Source of the DNA: Paralithodes platypus
Lineage: Eukaryota > Arthropoda > Malacostraca > Decapoda > Lithodidae
Direction: 5' to 3'
Length of the DNA: 64,000 nt
Assembly: GCA_032716605.1 (NCBI GenBank)
Contig: CM064572.1
Coordinates: 38,990,777 to 39,054,776 of the forward strand
Under the pieces are notes generated by a model that worked only from the letters and a program-made list of their open reading frames with translations, was not told the DNA's origin and did not search any database. The first letter of the stretch is position 1. Each line of letters starts with the position of its first letter. A program made the position numbers and the translations under genes. Positions 12,374 through 23,109 of the stretch are shown here, in pieces.

Positions 12374-12377
<4 letters not shown>
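12112..12377 (+). repeat. 3'-terminal pLTR of the PLE array, truncated at (TA)n
   Basis: It matches the other pLTRs up to GCGCCCTGTCAA, then passes through CTCTTTTTCTTT into a (TA)n tract. The last ~80 bases present in the other pLTRs are absent. Confidence 0.88.
12301..12327 (+). ncRNA. Hammerhead-like core in the third plus-strand pLTR
   Basis: The CTGATGA, GGCU/AGCC stem-loop and GAAA are identical to the other three copies of family 1. Confidence 0.45.

Positions 12378-12416
<39 letters not shown>
12378..12416. repeat. (TA)n tract shared by two PLE 3' ends
   Basis: This pure TA tract lies between the 3' end of the family-1 array (plus strand) and the 3' end of the family-2 left arm (minus strand). 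Confidence 0.95.
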
Positions 12417-12419
<3 letters not shown>

Positions 12420-12585
12420 AGTATAGCCAGGTAATAGATTCTCTTTTAAACAGACAAGGTTAAAGGCAATAGCAGTTTCAGCATTCAGGATTTTATTGTT
12501 ACAGCTTTCAATAGTTCTAACAATTTTCCTCTGGGGTTCAGAAATGAGGTACAACAGGTTAGCAAAATTCATGGTGGATCCAAAG

Positions 12586-12614
12586 TTTCACAAGTAAACA
12601 TCTTGCATCTTCAG
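12586..12614 (-). ncRNA. Hammerhead-like core, PLE family 2 left arm
   Basis: The minus strand reads CTGAAGA, U, a 5-bp stem GCAAG/CUUGU, then GAAAC. The core has the same order as in family 1, but the stem and loop sequences are completely different. The right-arm counterpart (16798-16832) has an extra G within the core. Confidence 0.4.
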
Positions 12615-12644
12615 GGAATGGAGAGGTAATGATTAGAATAACGG

Positions 12645-13283
12645 AACGGACACAACGGAAGTATATAGGAAAGGTGAAGCAAGTAATTTGATCACTCTTA
12701 TGCTTCGAATACTAGAGTTGGTACAGAGGAAGTAGTAGGGGGTGAGGAAGTGAATTTTAGTAGGAGATGAAGGCGTCGGGGCTTGACCCAACTTGCGTGA
12801 GCTGGTTTTTGTTGGAGAAACAGTTTGAGGATACTTTTCGAGAGGGGACAGGACAGACAACACATAGGGAACGGAAGTATATAGGAAAGGTGAAGCAAGT
12901 AATCAAATTTACCCTAGTGATACGACCTACGCCAAGGCCGATTTTACACTCCAGGTACCCAGTTTAACGTATGGGTGGGACGGGGCGAACAGGAGAGAAG
13001 GCCTGCCCAATGGCCACTGAGCAATCCTGGTGGCTAACCAAGTTCTCAGTCTCGTGTGTTGATTGGTTGTAGGAAGCCACCAATCAGGCCCCTGAATTCA
13101 TTTTAGCCACCATGAATCCAGGTACTCATTTTCGTCTGAGTGAGACAGAACTGACAGGGAATGGAGTTTGTTCAACACTCCTGGGCTACTTGAACCCTGG
13201 TGGCAAGCCAGGGAAATTTCACCCACCCCTAGGGCAACATCTGGTCAATGTCGGTACCGGGTGCAATCACCCAACCAGCTAGG
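12645..13283. mobile_element. Insertion of about 640 bp in the family-2 left arm, class unknown
   Basis: The right arm reads continuously across this point (ATTCTAATCATTAC adjoins TTGCTTTGTCC on the plus strand near 16770), so this DNA was added to the left arm. Inside, a ~32-bp block beginning CGGAAGTATATAGGAAAGGT occurs twice (12658 and 12873). There is no ORF of note and no clear target duplication, and I recognise no family. Confidence 0.6.
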
Positions 13284-13499
13284 ACAAAGCAACATATTTA
13301 TACAAAATTTGAGGATCAAGAATAGGTAGGTGGGCGGAGCGACTGGGTGTGGGGTGGCTGTTCATTGGTGGAAGGCAGTCTATTCGCGAGACGGGCACTA
13401 AATCTTATCGGTGGTTGGTTGATGGCTGTGGGTGGCTGTGATTGGTTGGTGTTGTCAGTTGTGTGCTGAGCGCGGAAAGGTAAGGGAGGGGGGCACAGG

Positions 13500-15149
13500 G
13501 CGAGCGGAAGGGGGGCAGTATGCCTGTAGCGCTTGCCTGAAGGAAGAATTTGAAGGTCTTGTGTTTGGTTGTTGATGCTGGGGTTGAGTGTTTGGATGTA
13601 TAGAGCTTCTAAAATAGCTAGTCTTCTGGGGTCTGATTCTTTGTCGAGTATGGTAGTTTGTTTGTCTAGGACGGCGCTAGTTAGGGCAAGCTGGTGGGGG
13701 GCTTGATAGTGATCTTTATAGCGCCAGATTGAAGGTGGAGGGTTAGTCGACGGGAAAGGCGAGTCTGTGTCATTCCAACATAGGATAGGGGTCCACAGTC
13801 CCCAGAGGGCAAATATGCTGGTATATCACATGATCGTCTTTCGGTTGGTTGGTGGAAATGGGGCGGTTACGGAGGACAAGGTTGGAGGTCTTAGGAGATT
13901 TGTAGTAAATAATGAGTTTTATTTTATTGTCAGGGTTGGGGGGAGGACGTTTTTGTGAATTATTTCTTTCATAATGGCTTCGTCTGTTGTGTGGTTGGAG
14001 ATATGTAGTTTCTGTAGAAAAATGTAATGTCATTGGCCGGGTGGGATAGGGGGGGCTTGTTTGTACCATTTTTCTAGGTGGTGGTTGATGGCATTGGTGA
14101 CGTCAGTGTTGGAATACCATTGTTACTAGGACCGGGGGGAGCCTTTCCAATTCATTGTGTGTGTCATTCCAGGTGGTGCAATGGGTGAGGGCTCTCCTGA
14201 CATAGGCGGCGATGGTGGACTGATGGTATCGGTTAGGGCATTCACTTTCCCCATTAAGACATTGGCCATTGATAGTAGGTTTGGTGTACACTGTAGTTTT
14301 GAAGCCGTGGTCGTGGAGGGAGACAAGGAGGTCGAGGAAGGATAGATGTCCATCAGTGGTTTCTTCGTATGTGAAGTTGAGTCCGGAGGCGGCCATGAAG
14401 CGCTGCTGGAGGTCCCTGAGTTCGCCCAGGTCCTTCACCCGCACGAAGATATCATCAATGTACCTGCAGTGGACAGTGGGCCGGTGGGCAGCCAGGAGTT
14501 CCTCTTCGATAGTTCCCATGAAGAAATTGGCGAACAGGACCCCCAGGGGGCTTCCCATCGCTACACTGTCGATTTGCTGGTACATATTCCCGCGGGGGCA
14601 GAGGAAAGGGGACTCCTTGGTGCATAGTTCCAAGAGCGTCTTTAGGGCCTTCTCCGGGATGTCCAGCGGGCGTATAAGTGCAGTGGTAAACCCGACGTAG
14701 GATAAAATCTATGGTCTTGTCAACGGGCACGTTGGTAAACAAACTCTCTACGTCGAGGGAGGCGATGATGTGGTCGTTAGCAGGGGGGGCATCTCGTAGA
14801 ATTTCTAGGAAGTCATAAGCAGAGTTGAGGTTGTATTGCCGAGGAACAAAAGGGGTGAGGAGTTTGTTCAGGGCCTTGGCGGTCTGGTAGGTAGCAGTAG
14901 GGATCTGTGATATGATGGGGCGGAGGGGGTTCCCGGGTTTGTGGGTTTTTATAGTACCGTAAGCATAACCTGGGGTGAATTCGCCGATGAGTTTCTTCAG
15001 GTGTATGCCATCGGCTTTGGCGTTGATAGCAGTGATGGTGGTGTTGGCTTTCCTTTTTATTTCGTCAGTAGGATTGCGAGTGATCCTTTTGAATTTGTTT
15101 TTATCACTAAGAATGCCGTCCATTTTCCGTAGGTATTCTTCTTTTCCTA
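13500..15149 (-). pseudogene. PLE family 2 RT / GIY-YIG, left arm, broken
   Basis: Read on the minus strand from 15149: KEEYLRKMDGILSDKNKF, then GTIKTHKPGNPLRPI, ASLDVESLFTNVP (catalytic Asp), a frameshift near 14650, GSPLGVLFANFF and CRYIDD (catalytic pair, ~14460). FLDLLVSLHDHGFKTTVYTKPT and HCTTWND follow. After further breaks comes YYKSPKTSNLVLRNR with the CGPLSYVGMTQTRLSRR-type GIY-YIG core near 13780-13700. The N-terminal ~40% is missing because of the head-to-head junction. Confidence 0.88.
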
Positions 15150-16643
15150 CCAGACCGCCAAGGCCCTGAACAAACTCCTCACCCCTTTTGTTCCTCGGCA
15201 ATACAACCTCAACTCTGCTTATGACTTCCTAGAAATTCTACGAGATGCCCCCCCTGCTAACGACCACATAATCGCCTCCCTCGACGTAGAGAGTTTGTTT
15301 ACCAACGTGCCCGTTGACAAGACCATAGATTTTATCCTACGTCGAGTTTACCACTGCCCTAATACGCCCCCCCTGGACATCCCGGAGAAGGCCCTGAAGA
15401 CGCTCTTGGAACTATGTACCAAGGAGTCCCCTTTCCTCTGCCCCCGCGGGAATATGTACCAGCAAATCGACAGTGTAGCGATGGGAAGCCCCCTGGGGGT
15501 CCTGTTCGCCAATTTCTTCATGGGAACTATCGAAGAGGAACTCCTGGCTGCCCACCGGCCCACTGTCTACTGCAGGTACATTGATGATATCTTCGTGCGG
15601 GTGAAGGACCTGGGCGAACTCAGGGACCTCCAGCAGCGCTTCATGGCCGCCTCCGGACTCGACTTCACATACGAAGAAACCACCGATGGACATCTACCCT
15701 TCCTCGACCTCCTTGTCTCCCTCCACGACCACGACTTCAAAACTACAGTGTACACCAAACCTACTAACAATGGCCAATGTCTTAATGGGGAAAGTGATAG
15801 CCCTAAACGATACCATCAGTCACCATCGCCGCCTATGACAGGAGAGCACCCACCCATTGCACCACCTGGAAGGGCACACACAATTAATTGGAAAGGCTCA
15901 CCCAGGTCCTAGTCAACAATGGGTATTCCAACACTGACGTCACCAATGTCATCAACCACACCTAGAAAAATGGTACAAACAAGACCCCCCTAGCACCAAC
16001 CCGGCCAATGACATTACATTTTTCTACAGAAGAAACTACATCTTCCGACAACACAACAGACGAATCCAGTATGACAGAAATAATTCACAAAAACGTCCTC
16101 CCCACCAACCCTGACAATAAAATAAAACTCATTATTTACTACAAATCTCCTAAGACCTCCAACCTTGTCCTTCGTAACCGCCCCATTTCCACCAACCAAC
16201 CGAAAGACGATCATGTGATATACCAGCATATTTGCACTTCTGGGGACTGTGGACCCCTATCCTATGTTGGAATGACACAGACTCGCCTTTCCCGTCGACT
16301 AACCCTCCACCTTCAATCTGGCGCTATAAAAGATCACTATCAAGCCCCCCACCATCTTGCCCTAACTCGCGCCGACCTAGGACAATCAAACTACCATACT
16401 CGACAAAGAATCAGACCCCAGAAAAGACTAGCTATTTTAGAAGCTCTCTACATCCAAACACTCAACCCCAGCATCAAACAACCAAACACAAGACCTTCAT
16501 ATTCTTACTTTAGGCAAGCGCTACAGGCATACTGCCCCCTTCCTCTCGCCCTGTGCCCCCCTCCTTACCTTTCCGCGCTCAGCACACAACTGACAACACT
16601 AACCAATCACAGCCACCCACAGCCAACAAACAACCACCGATAA
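15150..16643 (+). pseudogene. PLE family 2 RT / GIY-YIG, right arm, broken
   Basis: Open segments cover ASLDVESLFTN (through 15300), GSPLGVLFANFF, CRYIDDIF (catalytic pair ~15580) and FLDLLVSLHDHDF. After a frame change, 16008-16643 carries YYKSPKTSNLVLRNR, DDHVIYQHIC and the YVGMTQTRLSRRLTLHLQ endonuclease core. The thumb region near 15830 is shortened and frameshifted relative to the left arm. Both arms descend from one element but carry different lesions. Confidence 0.88.
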
Positions 16644-16797
16644 GATTTAGTGCCCGTCTCGCGAATAGACTGCCTTCCACCAATGAACAGCCACCACTAC
16701 AACCCAGTAGCTCCGCCCTACATATTCTTGATCCTCAAATTTTGCTATAAAAATATGTTGCTTTGTCCTTATTCTAATCATTACTCTCTCCATTCCC

Positions 16798-16832
16798 TGA
16801 AGGATGTGGAAGGAAGATGTTTACTTGTGAAA
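16798..16832 (+). ncRNA. Degenerate hammerhead-like core, PLE family 2 right arm
   Basis: CTGAAGGATG, a longer loop and TTGTGAAACG correspond to the left-arm core. The inserted G within CUGAAGA would be expected to spoil a hammerhead. Confidence 0.3.
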
Positions 16833-17016
16833 CGTTGGATCCACCATGAATTTTGCTTAACCTGTTGCTACCTCATCTCTGTACCCCAGAGGAAAATTGT
16901 TAGAACTATTGACAAGCTGTAACAATAAAATCCTGATATGCTGAAACTGCTATTGCCATTAAACCTCGTCTGTATTAAAAGAGAATCTATGACCTGGCTA
17001 TACTAAACATATCTAT

Positions 17017-17078
17017 ATAGATATATATCTATCTCTATATATATATATAAAAATATATACTATATATATGTAATATAT
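17017..17078. repeat. (TA)n-rich tract at the 3' end of PLE family 2 right arm
   Basis: This imperfect TA/CTA tract directly follows the PLE 3' end. Confidence 0.85.
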
Positions 17079-17600
17079 CAATACAACATGAAAGTAAAAA
17101 ATAAATAAATACAAATAATAGATACAATTATTAAAATTTAATAGATTGCAAGAGTTGGAAAAGAAGCCAATTTCAAAGTACGTCAAAGTACAATATCTCT
17201 GGGACACACGGATTTGGCTTGAAACTGCTGGAAGTCATTAGAATGAGGAAACAATAGGACTGACGGAGATTACTTGTTTTGAGTATAAGAACGACTGGGA
17301 AAAATTGGTTCATTTTGGGAGAGTGGAAAGGTGAAGGGAGCAAACAAAAAAAACTGCAATTAGAAAAAAACCTTAATTCATTACCATAACAAATGATCAG
17401 CAACTCAAAAAATATAACAAACAAAGCTGATTACAGGTTCCAAGGAAAATATTATAGGATGGGTTTGGAGAAGAAAAAACGAAAACATTTGAACATACTG
17501 TTAATTGAAAAGTGAGAAAAGAACTACACCGAGAGTACTAGCAGAAAAAAAATAGACTCGCAGAAGTTACACAAAATAAACAAGGTGAGAAGGAGGAGAG
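17079..17600. other. Unassigned A-rich DNA
   Basis: No coherent coding region, element end or repeat was recognised. The minus-strand ORFs here lack family features. Confidence 0.3.
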
Positions 17601-17608
17601 AGAGCGAT

Positions 17609-17644
<36 letters not shown>

Positions 17645-17779
17645 GGATGAGAAATAGGAGAAAGAGAGATGAGAGAGCCACAACCAGACAAGAGGCTAAG
17701 GACAGACAGACAGATATCGTAGGTCAAAACAGAGCCAACACAGATAGGAGAGAGAGAGCACAAAGACTGCATTTCCCCA

Positions 17780-18130
17780 CACACTCCATCTGTTCCTGGT
17801 GCTTTCCCCAGCTTCACTCTTTTCATGGCTTCCCACTCTTCTGACCTCCTGATCCCCACCTCCACTACTTCTCTTCTTCTCCCTCCTATACCATATCCAA
17901 CTATGTTTGCTGGCTCTTCATTCCTTACATTTAGCAACTCGTTGAAGTACTCCCTCCATCTTTCGACTCTCTCTTGCTTCTCGACTAGCATTCTCCCATT
18001 CTTATCTTTCACACCTTCACTGTTTCCCTTGCTACCTTCCCTAACTTTTTTTACTTCTTTCCAGAACAATTTCTTACACTCCCTCCATTTTACACTCAGA
18101 TTCCTTCCAAATTCCTCATCTACTCTTCTC
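17780..18130 (-). pseudogene. RTE-like LINE fragment: linker and start of RT, inverted
   Basis: The minus strand encodes a charged linker typical of RTE-type LINEs (WRECKKLFWKEVKKVREG, KDKNGRMLVEKQERVERW, YFNELLNV) and then the RT entry motif VKLGKAPGTDGV. It stops at ~17776. Upstream is an (AAT)n tract and downstream a GA-rich tract. The matching 3' part of such an element lies on the opposite strand at 18785-20155. Confidence 0.75.
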
Positions 18131-18174
<44 letters not shown>

Positions 18175-18498
18175 AATAATAATCATAATTAATGCTTTGA
18201 ATATAATATTGTTGATTAATACTTACATTTTGCGATTACCATTTGCTTGTTTTACCTTCTGCTTTTTCCGTCGAGATTAAACAAAATGTTGTTCAAATAA
18301 CTTCACAAACTTTACTAAACCACGAAAACTTTAGAACAAATAAGTATTAAAGTGCTTACCTTAAAATACCGAACTCCATCTCTCTCTTTATCTTACCTGA
18401 AAAGATAGATACATTTTAGATTAACACAGGTCTTTATTTAACTCTTTATCAATTAATATATGCAAATAAAAAAAATAGGCATTTTATCATAACATATA

Positions 18499-18552
<54 letters not shown>

Positions 18553-18689
18553 AATATATATAATAGTACAAGCTTAGTATAGTGTTATTGTATAATGTAG
18601 AATCCTCTCTCTCTCTCTCACATCACTAAATATATACAATAGTAAAAGCATATTGTTATTTTATCATATACTATTCTCCTCCCCCCCCC

Positions 18690-18721
<32 letters not shown>

Positions 18722-18722
18722 G
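18128..18722. repeat. Microsatellite cluster: (AAT)n, (TC)n x3
   Basis: (AAT)n at 18130-18170, (TC)n at 18490-18551, a short TC run at 18605-18620, and a C run plus (TC)n at 18667-18721. The A/T-rich DNA between them shows no gene. Confidence 0.9.
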
Positions 18723-18784
18723 AAGGAAATATAAAATACTAGCCAAGGCACTCGCACCCTTAACGTTATATATATATATATATA

Positions 18785-20160
18785 GCAGTTTTTATGAATG
18801 GAGCAGAGCATGTGTGAGAGTAGGATATGGTGAGTTGAGTGAATGGTTTGAGGTAAAGGTAGGTTTGCGACAGGGTTGTGTAATGTCACCATGGCTGTTT
18901 AATATGTTTATGGATGGTGTGGTGAGGGAGGTGAAAAGGAGAACTATGGGAAGAGGATTGGGTTTAGTAGGAAAGAATGGTAGAGATTGGGAGTTGAATC
19001 AGTTGCTGTTCGCTGATGACACAGCATTGGTGGCGGATTCTGATGAGAAACTGCAGCGAGTAGTCAAAGAGTTTGGTGTGGTTTGTGGAAGGAGGAAACT
19101 AAAGGTGAATGTCAATAAAGGTAAAGTAATGGTGTGTAATAGGGGAGAGCATAGGGTGAATCTAGATGTGAGGCTGGATGGGGAAATATTGGAACAAGTA
19201 GAGTGTTTTAAATATTCAGGAGGAACAATAAGCAGAGTGGAGGTATGGAAGTGGAGGTAAAACAGAGAGTGTGTGAAGGAAGGAAGGTTTTCGGAGCAAT
19301 GGGAAGTATGTGGAAGACGAGAAATCTCGGAGTGAAAGTAAAAAGTGCACTGTATCAAGGAATTGTTGTGCCAACAGTGATGTATGGGGCTGAGACATGG
19401 GCTCTGAAGAAAAAGGAGAAAAGAGGGCTGGATGTTATGGAGATGAGCTGCTTGAGGAGTATGTGTGGAGTTACTCATAGAGACAGATTGAGGAATGAAG
19501 AATAACGTAGGAGAGTGGGGCAGCAGGAACATTTGTCAGCCAGAGTGGACAGAAGGGTGCTGAGCTGGAATGGTCATGTTGAACGAATGGGAGATGAAAG
19601 GCTTACAAAGAGAATATGTGAGTCAGGTACAAGGGGAGATAGAAGGGCAGGAAGACCCCCATTGAGATGGAGAGGCTGTGTAAGAAAGGCTTTGGATGAT
19701 AGAGGAATGACTATAGATCAGGCAGGGGAAGTGGTGGTGGACAGGAGTGAATGGAGAATGCTTGTGAATAGTTGAGTGAACACGTGGTCATTTGGAGTAA
19801 GGGGTCGGGCGCAAGTTGGACTAGATAATAGTCCATCAGGCGCCTGGCCCGGGGAGACGATTAATATGAAGGGTGCGCCTGGAAGTGTGGTGGGAGGGCT
19901 TGTGGCTTTGGCTCCGCTGCATGTCTGCCTGCCGAGATCGGAGCCTCTCCAGGTGGTCGGGGGAGTGCTGGAGCGACCTTGGTGACCCTGGTCTCTGGGT
20001 CTTCTCCTGGGTGACCTGGATGTGCGTGAGTTTGTGTTTTTAATCTGTGTTTATTTGTTGTTTTGTGTTGTTTTTGTGTTTTCCCTGTTCTTGCTCTGTC
20101 TTGAGTCGGCTACCCCCAAAATGGGGATTGGGCCTGAGCATATAGATAGATAGATAGAAG
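18785..20160 (+). pseudogene. RTE-like LINE, 3' part (RT palm to tail)
   Basis: The coding part reads VKVGLRQGCVMSPWLFNMFMDGVV, then QLLFADDTALVADS (catalytic FADD, ~19015). After a frameshift near 19250 come VVPTVMYGAETWALKKKE, LSWNGHVERMGDERL and GRPPLRWRGCVRKALDDRG, the C-terminal block common to this group. Stop codons lie at 19258-19260, 19503-19505 and 19773-19775. A GC-rich 3' untranslated part ends in GAGTCGGCTACCCCCAAAAT ... GAGCATATAGATAGATAG. The tetranucleotide tail is the 3' end typical of RTE-type LINEs. The element is 5'-truncated and inactive. Confidence 0.85.
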
Positions 20161-20560
20161 GGGGTATTGATTGTTATTTGGTCTTGTATTTATTTATATA
20201 CTTATTATTGAATGTCCTCGCTAGACCTCCATCAAGCTTAAAATGACCCCCCTAGATCCCCTGTCAAGATAAATTTGTAAAAAAATATAAATAAAAAAGT
20301 AAAAAATAATAATAATAATAATAATAACAAATATATAAATAGATAGGTAAACACATTACTAAAAAAACTCTCCCTTAAATACTCAGAAAAAGACGAACCG
20401 TACGTCTGAGGGAAAGAAAACTGGATTAATAAATAGATAACTATATAGCAGGAGATAGCCAGAGTAAACAGATAGATATTTAGATAGGTAAATAGTTGGT
20501 TAGCTCCTTAGTTATAGGTAGCGCCAACGAACTTGACGATGATCTTGACCCCTGACCTCT
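20161..20560. other. A/T-rich DNA with (AAT)n and a partial DR1 copy
   Basis: 20215-20300 holds an inverted DR1-like end (AGACCTCCATCAAGCTTAAA). A short (AAT)n occurs at ~20307-20330. Nothing else was recognised. Confidence 0.45.
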
Positions 20561-20690
20561 CTGTAACTCAAAAGGGCCTAGAGCAACCTGGCTGTAAATA
20601 TTCATACCTATTTCCTGGTGGACTCTTCCCAAATGATAGACACGTCAGCCCGATTGCTTTTATTCATTTCGAGGTATAAGAAGTTAAGGG
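20560..20690 (+). repeat. Relic of the TA-flanked MITE family
   Basis: CTGTAACTCAAAAGGGCCTAG, GCTGTAAATATTCATACCTA and GACTCTTCCCAAATGATAGA correspond in order to the interior of the MITE at 42588-42801. Confidence 0.6.
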
Positions 20691-20799
20691 GTCAATATTA
20701 TTGTCAAGTTCGCTGTCGCTACCTATAGTCAGTTAGCTGGATAGTTAAGGAGGGGTGGGCGTATTTATTTGCTCATTTATGTATCTTTATACTATTTTG

Positions 20800-21110
20800 T
20801 CTTAGTTTCCTTCGAAGGCCTCCATCTCCATCAAGCTTATAACCCCCCCCCCCCCCCCCCCCCGCAAGACTCTCCTTCAAGATACATTTTTACATTTTTC
20901 GATAGAAAAGTATCCCGGCCGAAGGCCGATTCCTCCTAAATTACAGGCTCGCTAACGCTCGCCAGGAAATAATCGAAACCTAAATGACACGAAAAGTCTT
21001 AATATTGACAAAGAAAAGGGACGAAAGGTCTTAAAATCGCCAAACTATTGGGCGTCCATGAACGTCTTAACATCTGAAAGTAATGGGGCTGAGAATGAGG
21101 AAGAAGGGGG
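20800..21110 (-). repeat. Dispersed repeat DR1, inverted copy
   Basis: Read on the minus strand it shows the ordered DR1 blocks, including CGTTAGCGAGCCTG, GGCCTTCGGCCGGGA and CTTGATGGAGATGGAGGC. It is interrupted by a ~17-nt C homopolymer at 20847-20863. Confidence 0.7.
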
Positions 21111-21211
21111 ACCAGAAACACAACTCATCTCACCTTAAATAGGTAGACAGTTAGCTAGGTAAATAGGTGGATATGTAAATTGACAGATATATAGATGATA
21201 AATACCATAAA

Positions 21212-21690
21212 GGGGAGGTGTGGCAGAGTGGTCTTGCCACTGGACTGGTTATCCAATGGACCCGGGTTCGAATCCCAATATGTCAATGGGAAGATATTAT
21301 TGGGATGGAATTTGTGCTGTACCTAGTATCAGTGCATTACCACAGCACACCGAAATGCCCAAAAAATACCCTCATTGTTCCCTGATTAAATAGCTTTGTA
21401 TGAATATTCCCATATTCAAAATATGTTACAGGGGGGCAATGCCTAGTGAGTTAATTGCTCAATAGGTGGCGTTCTGAGAGTGAGGGTCCGAGTGTGGGGG
21501 ATGAGACTGTGAATCGCAGAGCCGAAGCAGCTTCAGAGATGGAGTTGGGTTCGAGCCGGGGTGCTTCGCATGTCTCACTCCCTAGACTGGAACAAGACCT
21601 CATGGGCCTCACTGTGTTCAGCGGTGTAGTGTAAATGTTCTCAGCCTATGCCCGAGAGGGAGTAGTTTGAATATAGAAAAGAAAAAGAAA
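21212..21690 (+). repeat. tRNA-derived SINE, probably composite
   Basis: The head at 21212-21278 has tRNA-like internal promoter boxes: an A-box-like TGGCAGAGTGGTC and a B-box GGTTCGAATCC (21265-21275). A ~150-bp body follows. A second tRNA-like segment from 21432 has CCTAGTGAGTTAATTG and a second B-box GGTTCGAGCC (~21548). The element ends in an A-rich (GAAAA)n/(TA)n tail. It is not a functional tRNA: the arms do not pair fully and the body is SINE-like. RNA polymerase III transcription is inferred. Confidence 0.65.
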
Positions 21691-21879
21691 AATATATATA
21701 TATATATATACCGGTATATAAATATATATCTAAACTCCCGCAAAAAAATAATTAAATAAGAATGAAATATCAGTAAAAAAATACTACACCAGAAAATGTA
21801 ACTCGTCCAATAAAGAACTTAATTTAGTTTGCTGCGCTCTACTAAAACATATGACAACATATCCAACATGTTCCCCTCC

Positions 21880-22389
21880 ACCCTCTCTCTCTCTCACGCT
21901 CGCTCTTGCGATCTATCTCTATCTCTCTCTCACAAACATACACATACACTTACTCTCACTCATACAATCTCTCTCTCACACACACGCACACACACTTACT
22001 CTTGTTCTCTCTCTCGCTCTCTTTCACTCTCACACACACTCACTCTCTCTCTCATAATGCGATTTGTACTTCTGACCCCCCAGAATATTAACTCACTAAA
22101 TCCACCGCCCCTCAAAAATATAAAATAAACATTGAACAAATAAACCCACCCCCTTATGAACCGTACCAAACACAATGCTCCCACAATAATAAATCCTGCG
22201 CAAATACTTGCCCCCCCCCCCCCCATCTCTTGAAAAATAAAATGAAAAATAAAATAAAAAATAAAAAATACAATTAAAAAAGACTACAAACCCCCCTCCC
22301 CCATGTCTGCTTCCCCCGGCCATAACACGAAATAATTAAAGTCACCATCTGGACAAACGGACATTGGGCTTATAATTTAGTGGTGGGCT

Positions 22390-22440
<51 letters not shown>

Positions 22441-22467
22441 CCTCTGCATTCTAGATTTAACTTACTT

Positions 22468-22503
<36 letters not shown>

Positions 22504-22635
22504 CAAGCCTTTTCAATTAAGTCATTCGCTGGGACTCTTGGCAAATTAAAATCTAGGCCTCTCTCTTTTTTTTAATATAAACCTTCATATTGAAGGTGCA
22601 GCATCCACCACTACCACCACCACCACTTATCCCGG

Positions 22636-22679
<44 letters not shown>

Positions 22680-22800
22680 GCAGACACATACTACTGCAAC
22701 ATATGTTGGGAGTGGTGAAGAGTGTGTCAGTATGTGTGTCTGTGTGTGTGTGTGTGTGTGTGTATGTGTCTGTGTGTGTGTGAGAGCGAGACCAATGTAA
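21880..22800. repeat. Microsatellite-rich stretch
   Basis: (TC)n/(CA)n at 21885-22055, a C run near 22211-22224, (TC)n at 22391-22437 and 22472-22500, (CT)n-(AC)n at 22637-22680, and (GT)n at 22734-22783. No gene was recognised, and the long ORFs are simple-sequence artefacts. Confidence 0.9.
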
Positions 22801-23109
22801 AGACAAGCCTCACAGTAATGAATGGGATAACGATAGCGTAACGAGGGAGGTCACTGAAATGGCAGTCATTTATTATTTTTTTTAAAAAGACCTCTGTCTA
22901 TGTATTGTGAAAAACCTGTTATCCTCCGGTAAATTACGGGGGTGAGTGAGTGAAGTGAGAGACAGTGAATTGTAAGATGGATACATGTTTTTCATAATAC
23001 GTGTTGCTAGCCCCAAACGCGTGACCAACTGTGGCTTTCAACCATCCAACACATCTTTTATTTATGTACATCAAACATCTTAAACACAAATAAAGTTTAT
23101 TTTTATACC

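Larger units (their letters stand above)
12417..15149 (-). mobile_element. Penelope-like element, family 2, left arm (5'-truncated)
   Basis: This is a GC-richer PLE unrelated at DNA level to family 1. On the minus strand it runs from the middle of the coding region (KEEYLRKMDG, ~15147) to a 3' terminal segment ending at (TA)n. The sequence is mirrored by the right arm (15150-17008) apart from a 640-bp insertion (12645-13283). The mirror point is at ~15149/15150. Confidence 0.88.
15150..17008 (+). mobile_element. Penelope-like element, family 2, right arm (5'-truncated)
   Basis: This plus-strand copy starts abruptly inside the RT (YQTAKALNKLLTPF) and ends at a (TA)n tract. It is the inverted partner of 12417-15149. 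Its 3' noncoding part carries CCAATCACAGCCACCCACAG-type sequence and the terminal hammerhead-like block. Confidence 0.88.

Noticed and set aside
12417..17008. Assembly mirror artefact
   Set aside because: The two arms carry different indels, stops and a one-sided 640-bp insertion, so they are not a duplicated read.
21212..21278. tRNA gene
   Set aside because: B-box and A-box are present, but the sequence continues into a SINE with an A-rich tail and the cloverleaf is imperfect.
21829..22323. Ser/Leu/His/Thr-rich ORFs
   Set aside because: Pure products of (TC)n and (CA)n microsatellites.
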